Source: Nucisporomicrobium flavum
GTDB lineage: Bacteria; Actinomycetota; Actinomycetes; Mycobacteriales; Micromonosporaceae
Assembly: GCF_016464385.1 (NCBI RefSeq)
Contig: NZ_JADMLH010000013.1
Span: 124,001-188,000, forward strand
Length of the DNA: 64,000 bases
Reading direction: 5' to 3'
A program made the position numbers and the translations under genes. Under the pieces are notes generated by a model. The model searched no databases. It was not told the DNA's origin and was given only the letters and a program-made list of their open reading frames with translations. This document shows, piece after piece, positions 15,418-24,178 of this stretch; position 1 is the stretch's first letter, and each line of letters starts with the position of its first letter.

Positions 15418-16983
15418 TCAGCCGACGTTGACCGCGGACCAGGCGGCCGCCGTGGCGTTGTACTCCGCGCTGCCGGCGCCGTACAGGTCGCGGGCGGCGT
15501 TCAGCGTGGCCGTACGGGCGTCCGCGTACTTGGTGTTCGAGGTCATGTACGTGGTCAGCGCCTTGTAGAAGATGGCGCCCGCCTTGTCGTTGCCGATGCC
15601 GGTGACCGTGCTGCCGTCACACGTCGGGCTGTTGTACGAGACGCCGTTGACGGTGTGCGCCCCGCTGCCGACGGCGAGCAGGAAGAAGGCGTGGTTGCCG
15701 ACGCCGGAGGAGTAATGCACGTTGAGGTTGCCCACCGTGCTGCTCCAGCACTTCGCCGAGGCGCCGTCCTTGGACGGGTCGTCCATGAAGCGCAGCGGCG
15801 TGCCGTCCACCGAGATCTCCTCGCCGATCAGGTAGTCGCCGACGTCCGTGGTGTTGTTCGAGAAGAACTCGACCAGGGTGCCGAAGACGTCGCTCATCGA
15901 CTCGTTGATGCCGCCGGACTCGCCGCTGTAGACCAGGCCCGCGGTCCGCGAGGTCACGCCGTGGGTCATCTCGTGGCCGCCGACGTCCAGCGCCGTGAAC
16001 GGGCCGAAGTTGGTGCCGTCCCCGTCGCCGTAGATCATGCAGAAGCAGCTGTCGGACCATCCGGCGTTGTTGTACTTGTTGCCGTAGTGGACCTTGTTGT
16101 AGCTGCCCGCGCCGTCGCCGGCGATGCCCTGGCGGCCGAAGGTCTCCAGGTAGTAGTCCCACGTCTCGGCGACGCTGTACTGGGCGTCCACCGCGACCGT
16201 CTGGTCGTTGGCGAGGGTGCCGGTGCCCCAGACGTTGTCGGCGTCGGTGAACAGGGTGCCCTTGCCGATGCGCCGGTTGTTCATGTCGGTGGTGTACGTG
16301 CCGCCCCGGACCGGGTCCTTGAGCTGGTACGTCGAGCCCGACTTGGTGGTGTCCAGCGGCACCGTGCCGACGTTGTAGCCGGTGCCGGACCCCTCGACGG
16401 TCTGCACCTCGCTCCACTTGTCGACGACCTTGCCGCTGTGCGCGTCGATGAGCACGTGCGTCACGCCGTCCCCGCCCGCGGGGTCCGGCACGGTGATCGT
16501 CGTCCGCCACACCAGCACCGGGGTCGCCGGCAGCGCGTCGACGGCCAGGCTCGGGGCGGCGCCGGCGATCGCCGTGCCACCGAGGGCCTTCGTCGCCGCG
16601 CCGACCGCCTTGGCCGCGCTCAGCGACGGGGTCGCCGACAGCGTGAGCGGGGCCTTCTGGGTCTTCGTCACGGCGCTCAGCGCGCCCGTGCCGGTGAGGT
16701 GGGCGATGACGTCGCCGCCGATGACGGGCAGCCCGCGGTACGCGCGGTTTAAGTGCACGTGGCTCGCGCCGCTTTTCTCGATCAGCACGTCACGCTGCGA
16801 GAACGCGTCGGACGCGCCCGCGGCGAAGGCGGCCTTGTGCCCGGCGACCGCGCTCGTGGCGCGGCTGGTGGCGAGGGCCGGGGTGACGGGTGCCGGCTCC
16901 GCTGCCGCGGCGAGCGTGGCGGGGGCGGCCAGCGCGGCCGAGGCGGCCAGCGTGGTCGCTGTGACGATGGCTCTGGTGCGCAC
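15418..16983 (-). CDS. Secreted M4 (thermolysin-type) neutral metallopeptidase
   Basis: 521 residues from a GTG preceded by AGGAG. A signal peptide (about 1-27) precedes an FTP/PepSY propeptide (to about residue 210) and the mature M4 domain. The zinc site is HEMTH (His337, Glu338, His341), with Glu361 in NESMSD as third ligand. The late HYSSGVGNHAFFL region carries the His proton donor region. It is probably an extracellular nutrient protease. Residue 78 is encoded by TTA (16750-16752), a very rare codon in such genomes and often linked to bldA-dependent translation. Confidence 0.94.
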   Translation of the reverse strand: MRTRAIVTATTLAASAALAAPATLAAAAEPAPVTPALATSRATSAVAGHKAAFAAGASDAFSQRDVLIEKSGASHVHLNRAYRGLPVIGGDVIAHLTGTGALSAVTKTQKAPLTLSATPSLSAAKAVGAATKALGGTAIAGAAPSLAVDALPATPVLVWRTTITVPDPAGGDGVTHVLIDAHSGKVVDKWSEVQTVEGSGTGYNVGTVPLDTTKSGSTYQLKDPVRGGTYTTDMNNRRIGKGTLFTDADNVWGTGTLANDQTVAVDAQYSVAETWDYYLETFGRQGIAGDGAGSYNKVHYGNKYNNAGWSDSCFCMIYGDGDGTNFGPFTALDVGGHEMTHGVTSRTAGLVYSGESGGINESMSDVFGTLVEFFSNNTTDVGDYLIGEEISVDGTPLRFMDDPSKDGASAKCWSSTVGNLNVHYSSGVGNHAFFLLAVGSGAHTVNGVSYNSPTCDGSTVTGIGNDKAGAIFYKALTTYMTSNTKYADARTATLNAARDLYGAGSAEYNATAAAWSAVNVG

Positions 16984-17142
16984 CGTTTCTCCTCTCGTCC
17001 CGGCCGTGGTCGGGCCGGGTTGAGATAGAGCATTGTGAATCAAGCTCAGAATAGGAAGGCCTGATCGTAAAAAGCCTGTGACGCGGCCCCAACGGGCAGA
17101 GAGTTCCTCAACCGGGCCGCCCGCGCGCCGATCAGTGCGGGC

Positions 17143-18162
17143 ATGCAGTCGATACCGCACGTCGGGATCCTCGGCACGGGCTCGTACGTGCCCGAGCACG
17201 AGGTCACCAATGAGGCGCTCGTGGAGCGGGTGACCGACACCACCCCCGAGTGGATCTCCCGTAAGACCCTGATCGAGGCCCGTCGCTTCGCCGCCCCCGA
17301 CGAGGCCACCTCCGACCTGGCCACCAAGGCGGCGGTCGCCGCCCTGCAGAGCGCCGGGATCGCCGCCGACCGGGTCGACTACATCATCGTCGCGACCTCC
17401 ACCGGCGACTCGCCGCAGCCGCCGACCGCCTCGCTGGTGCAGCATGCGCTCGGCGCCCACCGGGCGGCCTGCTTCGACATCAACGTCGTCTGCGCCGGGT
17501 TCGTGTTCGGCCTGGCCCTGGCCAACAGCCTGATCGCGGTCAAGCCGGACGCCGTCGTGCTGGTCGTGGCCGCCGACGTGTACTCGCGCATCCTCGACTT
17601 CGACGACCGCCGGACCGCGATCCTGTTCGGCGACGGGGCCGGCGCGGCCGTGGTCGGCGCGGTGCCGGCGCCGTACGGGCTGGTCGACCTCGAACTGGTC
17701 ACCCGCGGCGACGGGCACGGGCTGATCCACGTCAAGGCCGGCGGGAGCCGCCTGCCCGCCTCCGCCGAGACCGTCGCGGACGGCGACCACTTCTTCCGGA
17801 TGAACGGCCGTGGCGTCCGCGACTTCGTCATGGCCGGGGTGCCCCCGGTGCTCGCCGACCTGCTCAAGCGGGCCGGGGTCACCGCCGAGCAGATCGACCA
17901 CTTCGTGCCGCACCAGGCCAACGGCGTGATGATCCAGGAGCTGGTCGACGCGGCGGGGCTCAGCACCGCGCGTACCCATCTGGTCCTCGACCGGTACGGC
18001 AACACCGGCAGCGGATCGGCCGGCGTGGCCCTGGACACCGCCGCGCGCTCCGGCGCGCTCGCCGACGGCGACCTGGTCCTGGTCGCCGGCTTCGGCGGCG
18101 GCATGTCCGTGGGCGCCGCGCTGATCCGCTGGTACGGGGGCCCGGGAACGGCCACCCCGTAG
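17143..18162 (+). CDS. 3-oxoacyl-ACP synthase III (KAS III/FabH-like) family enzyme
   Basis: 339 residues with the thiolase fold and the complete Cys-His-Asn set: Cys117 in NVVCAGF, His257 in PHQAN and Asn287 in GNTGSGS. KAS III enzymes start fatty acid or polyketide synthesis by joining acyl-CoA to malonyl-ACP. The gene stands alone, without acyl carrier protein or other fab genes, so a specialised acyl transfer or condensation role is more likely than housekeeping fatty acid start. It is divergent from the M4 protease gene across 159 bp of relatively AT-rich sequence. Confidence 0.9.
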   Translation: MQSIPHVGILGTGSYVPEHEVTNEALVERVTDTTPEWISRKTLIEARRFAAPDEATSDLATKAAVAALQSAGIAADRVDYIIVATSTGDSPQPPTASLVQHALGAHRAACFDINVVCAGFVFGLALANSLIAVKPDAVVLVVAADVYSRILDFDDRRTAILFGDGAGAAVVGAVPAPYGLVDLELVTRGDGHGLIHVKAGGSRLPASAETVADGDHFFRMNGRGVRDFVMAGVPPVLADLLKRAGVTAEQIDHFVPHQANGVMIQELVDAAGLSTARTHLVLDRYGNTGSGSAGVALDTAARSGALADGDLVLVAGFGGGMSVGAALIRWYGGPGTATP

Positions 18163-18177
18163 TGTCGATGCGCGGCG

Positions 18178-18207
18178 GGCCCGTTCGTCGGATCTGATGA
18201 ACGGGCC
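18178..18207 (+). terminator. Hairpin between the KAS III gene and the YCII-ECF42 genes
   Basis: GGCCCGTTC at 18178-18186 pairs with GAACGGGCC at 18199-18207, with a 12-base loop. Likely a terminator for the upstream gene, though it could also lie in the leader of the downstream pair. Confidence 0.5.
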
Positions 18208-18237
18208 GCAAGGGCCCCGCGAGATCGGACGGAACAC

Positions 18238-18591
18238 ATGGCCAGGTACTTGATCCTCATCTACGGCGACGAGAAGCAGTGGGACGCGATGACGCCGGAG
18301 GAGTGGGAGCGGCACGGCGCCGCGCACGGGGCCTTCGCGGCCGCGGCCGGACCGGCGAACCTCGGCGGCGCCCAGCTGCAGCCCGCGTCCACGGCGACCA
18401 GCCTGCGCGCCGGCGACAGCGGGCCGGTGCCCACCGACGGGCCGTTCGTCGAGACCAAGGAGGTCCTCGGCGGCTACTACCTGATCGAGGCGCCCGACCT
18501 CGACGCCGCCATCGCCCTCGCGAGCCGGCTGCCCGAGGTCGCCGCGAGCCACAGCGGCGTGGAGATCCGCCCGCTCGTGGAGCGGAATTGA
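18238..18591 (+). CDS. YCII/DGPF domain protein, partner of the ECF42 sigma factor
   Basis: 117 residues with the YCII fold. It starts MARYLILIYGDE and contains the DGPF motif in PTDGPFVETKEVLGGYY. Genes of this type are regularly found beside, and often controlled by, ECF42 sigma factors. Their biochemical role is not settled. The stop overlaps the TTG start of the sigma factor (TTGA at 18588-18591), so the two are translated as a unit. Confidence 0.9.
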   Translation: MARYLILIYGDEKQWDAMTPEEWERHGAAHGAFAAAAGPANLGGAQLQPASTATSLRAGDSGPVPTDGPFVETKEVLGGYYLIEAPDLDAAIALASRLPEVAASHSGVEIRPLVERN

Positions 18592-19835
18592 CCGACGCGA
18601 TCGCCGAGGCGGTCGCGGACGCGCACCGGCGCGAGTGGGCCTCCGTGCTCGCCGCGACGGTGCGCGTCACGCGCGACCTCGACCTCGCCGAGGAGTGCGC
18701 GCAGGACGCGTACGCCCGCGCCCTGCAGGTGTGGGGGCGCGACGGCGTCCCCGACCGGCCCGGCGCCTGGCTCACCACGGTCGCCCGTAACCGCGCCACC
18801 GACCTGCTGCGCCGCGAGACCGTGCTGCGCCGCACGCTCCCGCTGCTCGTCACCGAGGAAGCCGTCGTCGCTCCCGCCGACGAGGAGCGGCCGGTGGTGG
18901 ACGACGACCGGCTCCGGCTGATCTTCACCTGCTGCCACCCGGCGCTGGCCCGCGACGCCCAGGTGGCGCTCACGCTGCGCCTGCTGTGCGGGCTGTCCAC
19001 CGTGGAGGTGGCCCGCGCCTTCCTGGTCCGGGAGGCCACGATGGCGGCCCGGATCACCCGCGCCAAGAAGAAGATCGCGGCGGCGCGGATCCCGTACCGG
19101 GTGCCGTCGGCCGAGGATCTGCCCGTCCGGGTCGGCGCGGTCCTCGACGTCGTGCACCTGGTCTTCACCACCGGCCACACCGCGCCGGTGGGGGAGCGGC
19201 TGGTGCGCCGCGACCTCACCGACGGCGCGCTGCGCCTGGCCCGCATGCTGCACCGGCTGCTGCCCGGCAACGGCGATGTGGCGGGGCTGCTCGCGTTGCT
19301 GCTGCTCACCGACGCGCGGCGCGACACCCGCGCCACCCCGGACGGACGCCTCGTGCTGCTGGCCGACCAGGACCGCGGCCGCTGGGACACCGGCCGCATC
19401 GCCGAGGGAACCGCGCTGCTCACCGAGGCGCTCAGCGGCCGGCCACCCACCCGGTACGCCGTCCAGGCGGCGATCGCCGCGGTGCACGCCGAGGCCCCGG
19501 CCTGGGCGGACACCGACTGGGTCGAGATCTGCGGCCTGTACGACGTCCTGCGCACCCTGTGGCCCAACCCGGTCGTCGACCTGAACCGGGCGGCGGCCAT
19601 CGGCATGCGCGACGGCCCCGAGGCGGGACTGGCCGCGCTGGAACCGCTGCGCGACGAGCCGGCGCTGGCCACGTACGGCTACCTCAGCGCCGCCCGCGCC
19701 GACTTCCTGCGCCGGCTCGGCCGCTGGGACGAGGCGGAATCCGCGTACGAGGAAGCCCTGGCCCTGTCCGGCAACGACGCGGAACGCGCGTTCCTGGCCG
19801 GGCGCCTCACCGAGGTCCGCGAGAATCGGCGCTGA
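18588..19835 (+). CDS. ECF42-type RNA polymerase sigma factor with C-terminal extension
   Basis: 415 residues. Sigma region 2 lies near the N-terminus (AEECAQDAYARALQVW, PGAWLTTVARNRATDLLRR). Region 4 follows (LRLLCGLSTVEVARAFLV, MAARITRAKKKI). A helical, TPR-like C-terminal half of about 200 residues comes last, typical of ECF42. There is no anti-sigma gene nearby, again as in this group, where the extension is thought to matter for control. The TTG at 18588 gives tight coupling to the DGPF gene and follows a GGAG-like site. A GTG start at 18279 would run through the upstream gene and is rejected. Confidence 0.92.
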   Translation: MTDAIAEAVADAHRREWASVLAATVRVTRDLDLAEECAQDAYARALQVWGRDGVPDRPGAWLTTVARNRATDLLRRETVLRRTLPLLVTEEAVVAPADEERPVVDDDRLRLIFTCCHPALARDAQVALTLRLLCGLSTVEVARAFLVREATMAARITRAKKKIAAARIPYRVPSAEDLPVRVGAVLDVVHLVFTTGHTAPVGERLVRRDLTDGALRLARMLHRLLPGNGDVAGLLALLLLTDARRDTRATPDGRLVLLADQDRGRWDTGRIAEGTALLTEALSGRPPTRYAVQAAIAAVHAEAPAWADTDWVEICGLYDVLRTLWPNPVVDLNRAAAIGMRDGPEAGLAALEPLRDEPALATYGYLSAARADFLRRLGRWDEAESAYEEALALSGNDAERAFLAGRLTEVRENRR

Positions 19836-19853
19836 CCACTACGCTTCGCGCTC

Positions 19854-20525
19854 ATGGATCATGCACGACCCCTCGAGGAGGCGGCGGAGGCGGAGCCGAA
19901 CGCCGTCGCGGCCGAACGCCTGACGTTCTTCGGCGATGCCGTCATCGCGATCGCCATCACGCTGCTCGCCCTGGAACTGCCGGTCCCCGGCGCGCTCACC
20001 ACCCACGGCGTCCTCGACCAGATATCGGAGGAACGCGGCGACTACATCGCGTTCCTCATCAGCTTCGTCGTGATCGGCGCCCACTGGGGAGGCCACCACC
20101 GCGTCTTCCGCCACGTCGACCGCACCCGCGGCCCGCTGACCCTGCTCACGCTCGGCTGGCTGCTCATGCAGATCCTCACCCCGTTCGTGACCAAGGTCCT
20201 CAGCGCCGACGGGGCGTTCGAATTCCGGTTCATCCTGTACGCGTCGGTGCAGGCGCTCGCCGGCCTGCTCTTCATGCTGATGGTGCGCCAGGTCCAGGCG
20301 CACGCGCTGTACCGGCCGGGGACGCCGCCGGACCTGTTCCGCCGGGCGTACGTGGGCCAGGGCGCGCTGGCGCTGGGGTTCCTGCTGTCCATCGCGGCGG
20401 TGTTCGCGGTGGGGGACCGGGCGTACAACTTCTGGTTCGGCGTACCGGTCGCGGTCGCCGTGGTCCGTCGCATCGTCCGCAAGCGCCGCGAAGCCTCCGC
20501 GGCCCGGCAGGCGGAGCCCACCTAG
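19854..20525 (+). CDS. TMEM175-family (DUF1211) integral membrane protein
   Basis: 223 residues with about six membrane helices. The first helix carries the family signature in altered form, RLTFFGDAVIAIAITLL (the usual RxxxFSD is RLTFFGD here, with Gly for Ser). Bacterial members are potassium-permeable channels. The ATG at 19854 lies 18 bp after the sigma factor stop, so it may be part of that transcript, although a TACGCT box 8 nt before the ATG could be its own -10. Confidence 0.85.
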   Translation: MDHARPLEEAAEAEPNAVAAERLTFFGDAVIAIAITLLALELPVPGALTTHGVLDQISEERGDYIAFLISFVVIGAHWGGHHRVFRHVDRTRGPLTLLTLGWLLMQILTPFVTKVLSADGAFEFRFILYASVQALAGLLFMLMVRQVQAHALYRPGTPPDLFRRAYVGQGALALGFLLSIAAVFAVGDRAYNFWFGVPVAVAVVRRIVRKRREASAARQAEPT

Positions 20526-20638
20526 GAAGCCTCGGCACCGCCGTTCCGCCGCCGGTTCTCGAACATCTCCGCCATCTCCGACGGCGAGAGGGAGGTGCGG
20601 ACGAGACACGCACCGGCGCTCGCCCGGGGTTCCGTCAT
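20522..20638 (-). CDS. Possible small protein, 38 residues
   Basis: Short frame with an ATG at 20638 preceded by GGAGGGCAC, a strong ribosome site, and a TACGGT box further upstream. The peptide starts MTEPRASAG and carries SPSEMAEMFENRRRNGG. Its TAG stop overlaps the convergent TMEM175 gene stop in a shared CTAG. No family recognised. The good ribosome site and neat fit between neighbours make it worth keeping, but it is unproven. Confidence 0.45.
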   Translation of the reverse strand: MTEPRASAGACLVRTSLSPSEMAEMFENRRRNGGAEAS

Positions 20639-20692
20639 GTGCCCTCCGTCGATCGCCGGCCTGCACCGTAGCGGGTGGCTGGGGTGCGGCGG

Positions 20693-21577
20693 TCAGCGGT
20701 CGGCCGGGGCGGACCAGTCCGGCAGGTTCGCGTCCGGGCGGCTGAAGGCCGCGAAGTCCGTCGTGTCGCGGAAGGCCGGGATCGTGTACAGATCCCGGGC
20801 GTACGACCACAGGTGCGGGTACACGTGCAGCCCCGGGTTGATCGTGCGGGCCGCGTTGGCGCCGACGTCGTAGCGGACCAGCGTGACCCAGAGGCGGATG
20901 TCGGCCTCGGTCAGCGCGTCGCCGAGCAGGTAGCGGGAGCGGGACAGTCGGTCGTCGAGCTGCTCGAAGGCCTCCAGCAGCGCCGCGCGGGCCGGGCCGG
21001 GGCGGGTCGCCGCGCCCACGCCGTGGTTGACCGTGGGGCCGAGCCGGCGGTCCAGCTCCTCGATCCGGTCGCGCAGGTGCTCCGGGTACGTGTCCACGAG
21101 CGGCGTCGCCAGGTGGCGGAAGCGGGTGGCGAGGTCGATGCCGATGGTGTGGCTGTCGTTGCTGACCAGGCGGGCGTGCACGCGGTCCCACAGGGCCGGT
21201 ACGGACACGTGCCCGTCGAACCCCTCCTCACTGGCCTCGTACGCCTGGCGCAGGAACGCGAAGCCGTTGACCGGGTCGGGCCCGTACTGCTCGCGGAACG
21301 CCCAGCCGCGGCCGTCGCGTTCGCCGTCCACGAAGGACATGCTGACGATGTCGTCGAGGCCCGCCAAAGTACGGGTGATCGCGACGCGGTGCGACCAGGG
21401 GCAGAACCAGCCGCCGTACACGTGGTAGCGCTGCGGCCGCGGGGTGAACTCGCCGTCGTCGGTGATGCGGCCGGTGAAGCGCAGCAGCGGCCCGGGGGTG
21501 TCGGGGATGCGGTACTCGCCGTAGGTCGCGGTGTCGACGGGGCCGGCGAGGCGGGTGGCCGGTGGCAGGTTGACCAT
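20693..21577 (-). CDS. Xi-class glutathione S-transferase / glutathionyl-hydroquinone reductase-like
   Basis: 294 residues with the N-terminal thioredoxin-like domain holding the active Cys59 in CPWSHR. An all-helical GST C-domain follows, with LLGDALTEADIRLWVTLVRYD. Xi-class enzymes reduce glutathionyl-hydroquinones. Actinomycetes normally make mycothiol rather than glutathione, so the thiol cofactor here may differ. The gene stands alone. Confidence 0.88.
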   Translation of the reverse strand: MVNLPPATRLAGPVDTATYGEYRIPDTPGPLLRFTGRITDDGEFTPRPQRYHVYGGWFCPWSHRVAITRTLAGLDDIVSMSFVDGERDGRGWAFREQYGPDPVNGFAFLRQAYEASEEGFDGHVSVPALWDRVHARLVSNDSHTIGIDLATRFRHLATPLVDTYPEHLRDRIEELDRRLGPTVNHGVGAATRPGPARAALLEAFEQLDDRLSRSRYLLGDALTEADIRLWVTLVRYDVGANAARTINPGLHVYPHLWSYARDLYTIPAFRDTTDFAAFSRPDANLPDWSAPADR

Positions 21578-21605
21578 ACCGAAAAGCCTACTTTTTCAGT
21601 AGGAC

Positions 21606-22841
21606 TTAGGCAACGGCGGGCTGGGTGGCCGCCACGGCCATCGTCGACCAGCGCATCGCGGCCATGACGGTGCCGGACAGGTCCTCGCCCGCGTACGCCG
21701 CCGACACCTCGCTGAGGTCGCCGCGCTCGTACGCGTTGACCACCCGCAGCACCTGCCCCAGCGGGCCGGTGCCGCGTTCCAGCGCCGCGGCAACCTCCGG
21801 GCTCAGCGGCAGCTGGTGGGCCACCGCCGCCGGGCTCATCGCCAGCAGGCCGGCGACCGCGGTGATCAGGCCGGCCATGAAGGCGGCGTCGGCGCTCGCA
21901 CCGAAGGCCGGCGCGACGTTCTCGCAGAGCCGGGCCCGGGTCAGCGCCTCGGCCATCTGGGCCTCGGTGGCCTCCGCGACGTCGTCGACGACCATGAGCA
22001 TCGCCCACTGCCGGATGTGCGCGAGGCCGAGCATGACCACGGCCTGGCGTACGGAGGACACGCGGCTGGTCGCCCCCACGGCGGCCGAGTTGCTCGCGCG
22101 GAGCACCCGCATCGTGAGCGCGGGGTCGCCGGCGATGATGTGCAGGATCTTCTCGAGGTCGGCGTCGGCGGCGCTCAGCTCCCCGATCAGCTCGAGGCGG
22201 CGCAGCTTCGACGGGGTCAGGCTGGTGGCGGTCAGCACCTGCGGGCGGCTGAGCACGTACCCCTGGCGCAGCTCGAAGCCGTACCGGTTGCTCAGCGCGA
22301 GCTGCTCGCCGGTCTCCAGGCCCTCCGCGACGATCTGGATGTCGGGGAACTCGCGGCACTCCTTGACGATCTCGTCGAGGTGCGATAGGTCGCCCTGCAG
22401 CAGATCGAGCTTCACGTACGAGGCCAGCGGCAGCAGCCGTTCGTGCCCGGAACCCCAGACGAAGTCGTCCAGCGCGATGCGGTAGCCCTGCGCGACCAGC
22501 GCGGTGATGCCCGCGATCACCTCGTCGTCGACGTCGACGCTCTCGAGGACCTCCAGGACGACGTGCTCGGGGCCGAACGGCAGGGTCAGCTCGCCGGTGA
22601 GGAACTCCCGGGTCATGTTGATGAAGCAGGTGCGGTCCCCGACGACCTCGTCGATGCCGAACTCGGTGAACGTGTTGACGATCACCTGGCTCGTCGCGTA
22701 CGTGTCGCGGCGTCCGGCCTCGACCGCGTCCATGCTGCCGCGGAACAGCAGCTCGTAGGCGACGACGTCGCCCCGCACGTCGAAGATCGGCTGCCGGCCG
22801 ACGTGCACGAGCTGAGTGCCCGGCAGCGGGAACGGCACCAT
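21606..22841 (-). CDS. EAL-HDOD domain signalling protein
   Basis: 411 residues. The N-terminal EAL-like domain starts HVGRQPIFD and has YELLFRG in place of the EAL motif. FINMTREFL, VLEVLE and KLDLLQGD segments follow. The C-terminal part (about 205 on) is an HDOD domain with ILHIIAGDPALTMRVLRASNSA. The EAL part seems degenerate, so it may bind rather than cut cyclic-di-GMP, as in CdgJ/YuxH proteins. The ATG at 22841 is used. A GTG at 22850 overlaps the methyltransferase stop as GTGA and is an equally fair start. Confidence 0.88.
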   Translation of the reverse strand: MVPFPLPGTQLVHVGRQPIFDVRGDVVAYELLFRGSMDAVEAGRRDTYATSQVIVNTFTEFGIDEVVGDRTCFINMTREFLTGELTLPFGPEHVVLEVLESVDVDDEVIAGITALVAQGYRIALDDFVWGSGHERLLPLASYVKLDLLQGDLSHLDEIVKECREFPDIQIVAEGLETGEQLALSNRYGFELRQGYVLSRPQVLTATSLTPSKLRRLELIGELSAADADLEKILHIIAGDPALTMRVLRASNSAAVGATSRVSSVRQAVVMLGLAHIRQWAMLMVVDDVAEATEAQMAEALTRARLCENVAPAFGASADAAFMAGLITAVAGLLAMSPAAVAHQLPLSPEVAAALERGTGPLGQVLRVVNAYERGDLSEVSAAYAGEDLSGTVMAAMRWSTMAVAATQPAVA

Positions 22842-22846
22842 GGGGT

Positions 22847-23722
22847 TCACGCCGTGACTGATCGGCCGCCCGGGTCTGCGCTTGAGGCTTCTGCCAGCAG
22901 GGCGTAAAACAGGGGCACTTTCGGTGCGGTGCCCGGGAGCCGCCACCATCCCCGCGCGGTGCGCTCCATGTGCGGCCACCGCGGCCACGGCAGCTCGTCG
23001 CTCTCGGTCAGCGACCGTACGCCCAGCCCGGCCCGGCTCAGCGCCGTGACCACCTCGCCCAGCCCGTGCTCCCACTCGTAGCTCGTGGTGGCCGAGGTCA
23101 GCGCGGGCCCGTCGGTGTACGTGTGCGTGGCGTCGAGCTCCGCCGCACCCCGGCCGCCCAGCATGTCGTGACGCAATGTGAGCGCCTCGCCGGGCTCCGG
23201 ATCGACCAGCCCGAGGGAGCGCAGCACCGGATGGAACTCCACGACGTACGCGACTCCGCCGGGCCGCAGCAGGCCGGCGACGACCGCGGCCCAGCGCTGC
23301 AGGTCCGGCAGGTAGCACAGCGCGCCCTTGCCGGTGTAAACCACGTCGAACCGGCGGCCGCCGAGCAGCGCCGCCGCGTCGTACACGTTGCCCCGCACGT
23401 ACTCGACCGCCGCCCCGGCGTCCGCGGCGATGCGCCGGGCGGCCTCGACAGCGGCGCCGGACAGGTCGAGCCCGGTGACCGTCCGCGCTCCCCGCCGCGC
23501 GAACGCGACCGTCTCGGTGCCCAGGTGACACTGCAGGTGCAGGACGTCCTTGCCGGTCAGGTCCCCGAGGTCCGCCCACTCGTACGCGGCGAACCAGTCC
23601 TCAGGGTCCCGCCCGGCCACGTCGTAGAACCGGCTCACCAGGTGGATGGGCGTGCGCTCGTCCCAGTTGGCCTCGATGGCAGCCATCCGGTCGCGGGTCG
23701 CGTCGTCGAAATCGGTCGTCAT
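22847..23722 (-). CDS. SAM-dependent class I methyltransferase
   Basis: 291 residues. The SAM-binding motif I is VLHLQCHLGTET, followed by VTGLDLS (acidic loop) and FDVVYTGKGALCYLPD (motif IV region). The middle carries GGVAYVVEFHPV. It is similar to soluble small-molecule methyltransferases; the substrate is unknown. The stop overlaps a possible GTG start of the EAL-HDOD gene. The preceding SnoaL-like gene ends on the same strand 38 bp upstream of its neighbour set, so the three may be cotranscribed. Confidence 0.85.
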   Translation of the reverse strand: MTTDFDDATRDRMAAIEANWDERTPIHLVSRFYDVAGRDPEDWFAAYEWADLGDLTGKDVLHLQCHLGTETVAFARRGARTVTGLDLSGAAVEAARRIAADAGAAVEYVRGNVYDAAALLGGRRFDVVYTGKGALCYLPDLQRWAAVVAGLLRPGGVAYVVEFHPVLRSLGLVDPEPGEALTLRHDMLGGRGAAELDATHTYTDGPALTSATTSYEWEHGLGEVVTALSRAGLGVRSLTESDELPWPRWPHMERTARGWWRLPGTAPKVPLFYALLAEASSADPGGRSVTA

Positions 23723-23726
23723 GACC

Positions 23727-24089
23727 TCAGGTCAGCGTGTTCTGGTCGTGCAGCAGAAGCCACGCGCCGTCGACCCGGGCGAAGACGAGCGTCAGCACGT
23801 ACGTCATCGAATACGGCCGGCCCTCGGCGTCGAGGTCGCTGTAGGTCACGCCGTGGACGGCGATGCCGGTGCCGCCCGCCTCGGTGCGCCGCAGCGGCTC
23901 GAGGGTCCAGCTCCAGTCGGGGTCGCCGAACCAGTCGCGGTGGAAGGCGGCCACCTCGTCCCGGCCGGCGAGCAGCCGTCCGTTCGGGGCGATCAGGCTC
24001 ACGTCGTCGTGCACGGTCGCGAGGAACGCGTCCAGGTCACGGGCGGCGATGGTGCTCAGGTGGTGGTCGACGGCCTCACCGAACTGCAT
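23727..24089 (-). CDS. SnoaL/NTF2-like domain protein (SgcJ/EcaC type)
   Basis: 120 residues forming one NTF2-like cone fold. It starts with AVDHHLSTIAARDLDAFLATVHDDVSLIAPNG, with the usual nuclear-transport-factor helix and Asp. It ends with VLTLVFARVDGAWLLLHDQN. The family includes polyketide cyclases and many proteins of unknown role. It ends 4 bp before the methyltransferase ATG, so the two genes are very likely one operon. Confidence 0.8.
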   Translation of the reverse strand: MQFGEAVDHHLSTIAARDLDAFLATVHDDVSLIAPNGRLLAGRDEVAAFHRDWFGDPDWSWTLEPLRRTEAGGTGIAVHGVTYSDLDAEGRPYSMTYVLTLVFARVDGAWLLLHDQNTLT

Positions 24090-24178
24090 GCGTCATGCTC
24101 TTCCCTCTCGAACCTCTCGAAGCGATGCCGCAGCATGCCACGCCGGGCCCCGGCCCGGTCACCGATTTCCCGGCTGCT

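Noticed and set aside
15418..18552. Minus-strand frame of 1044 residues reaching from the M4 protease through the KAS III gene
   Set aside because: Only the last 521 residues are protease, with their own signal peptide and ribosome site at 16983. The rest is antisense of the KAS III and YCII genes.
22859..23640. Large plus-strand frames between 22.9 and 25.3 kb
   Set aside because: They are antisense to the methyltransferase, SnoaL-like and recQ genes, which carry clear motifs on the minus strand.
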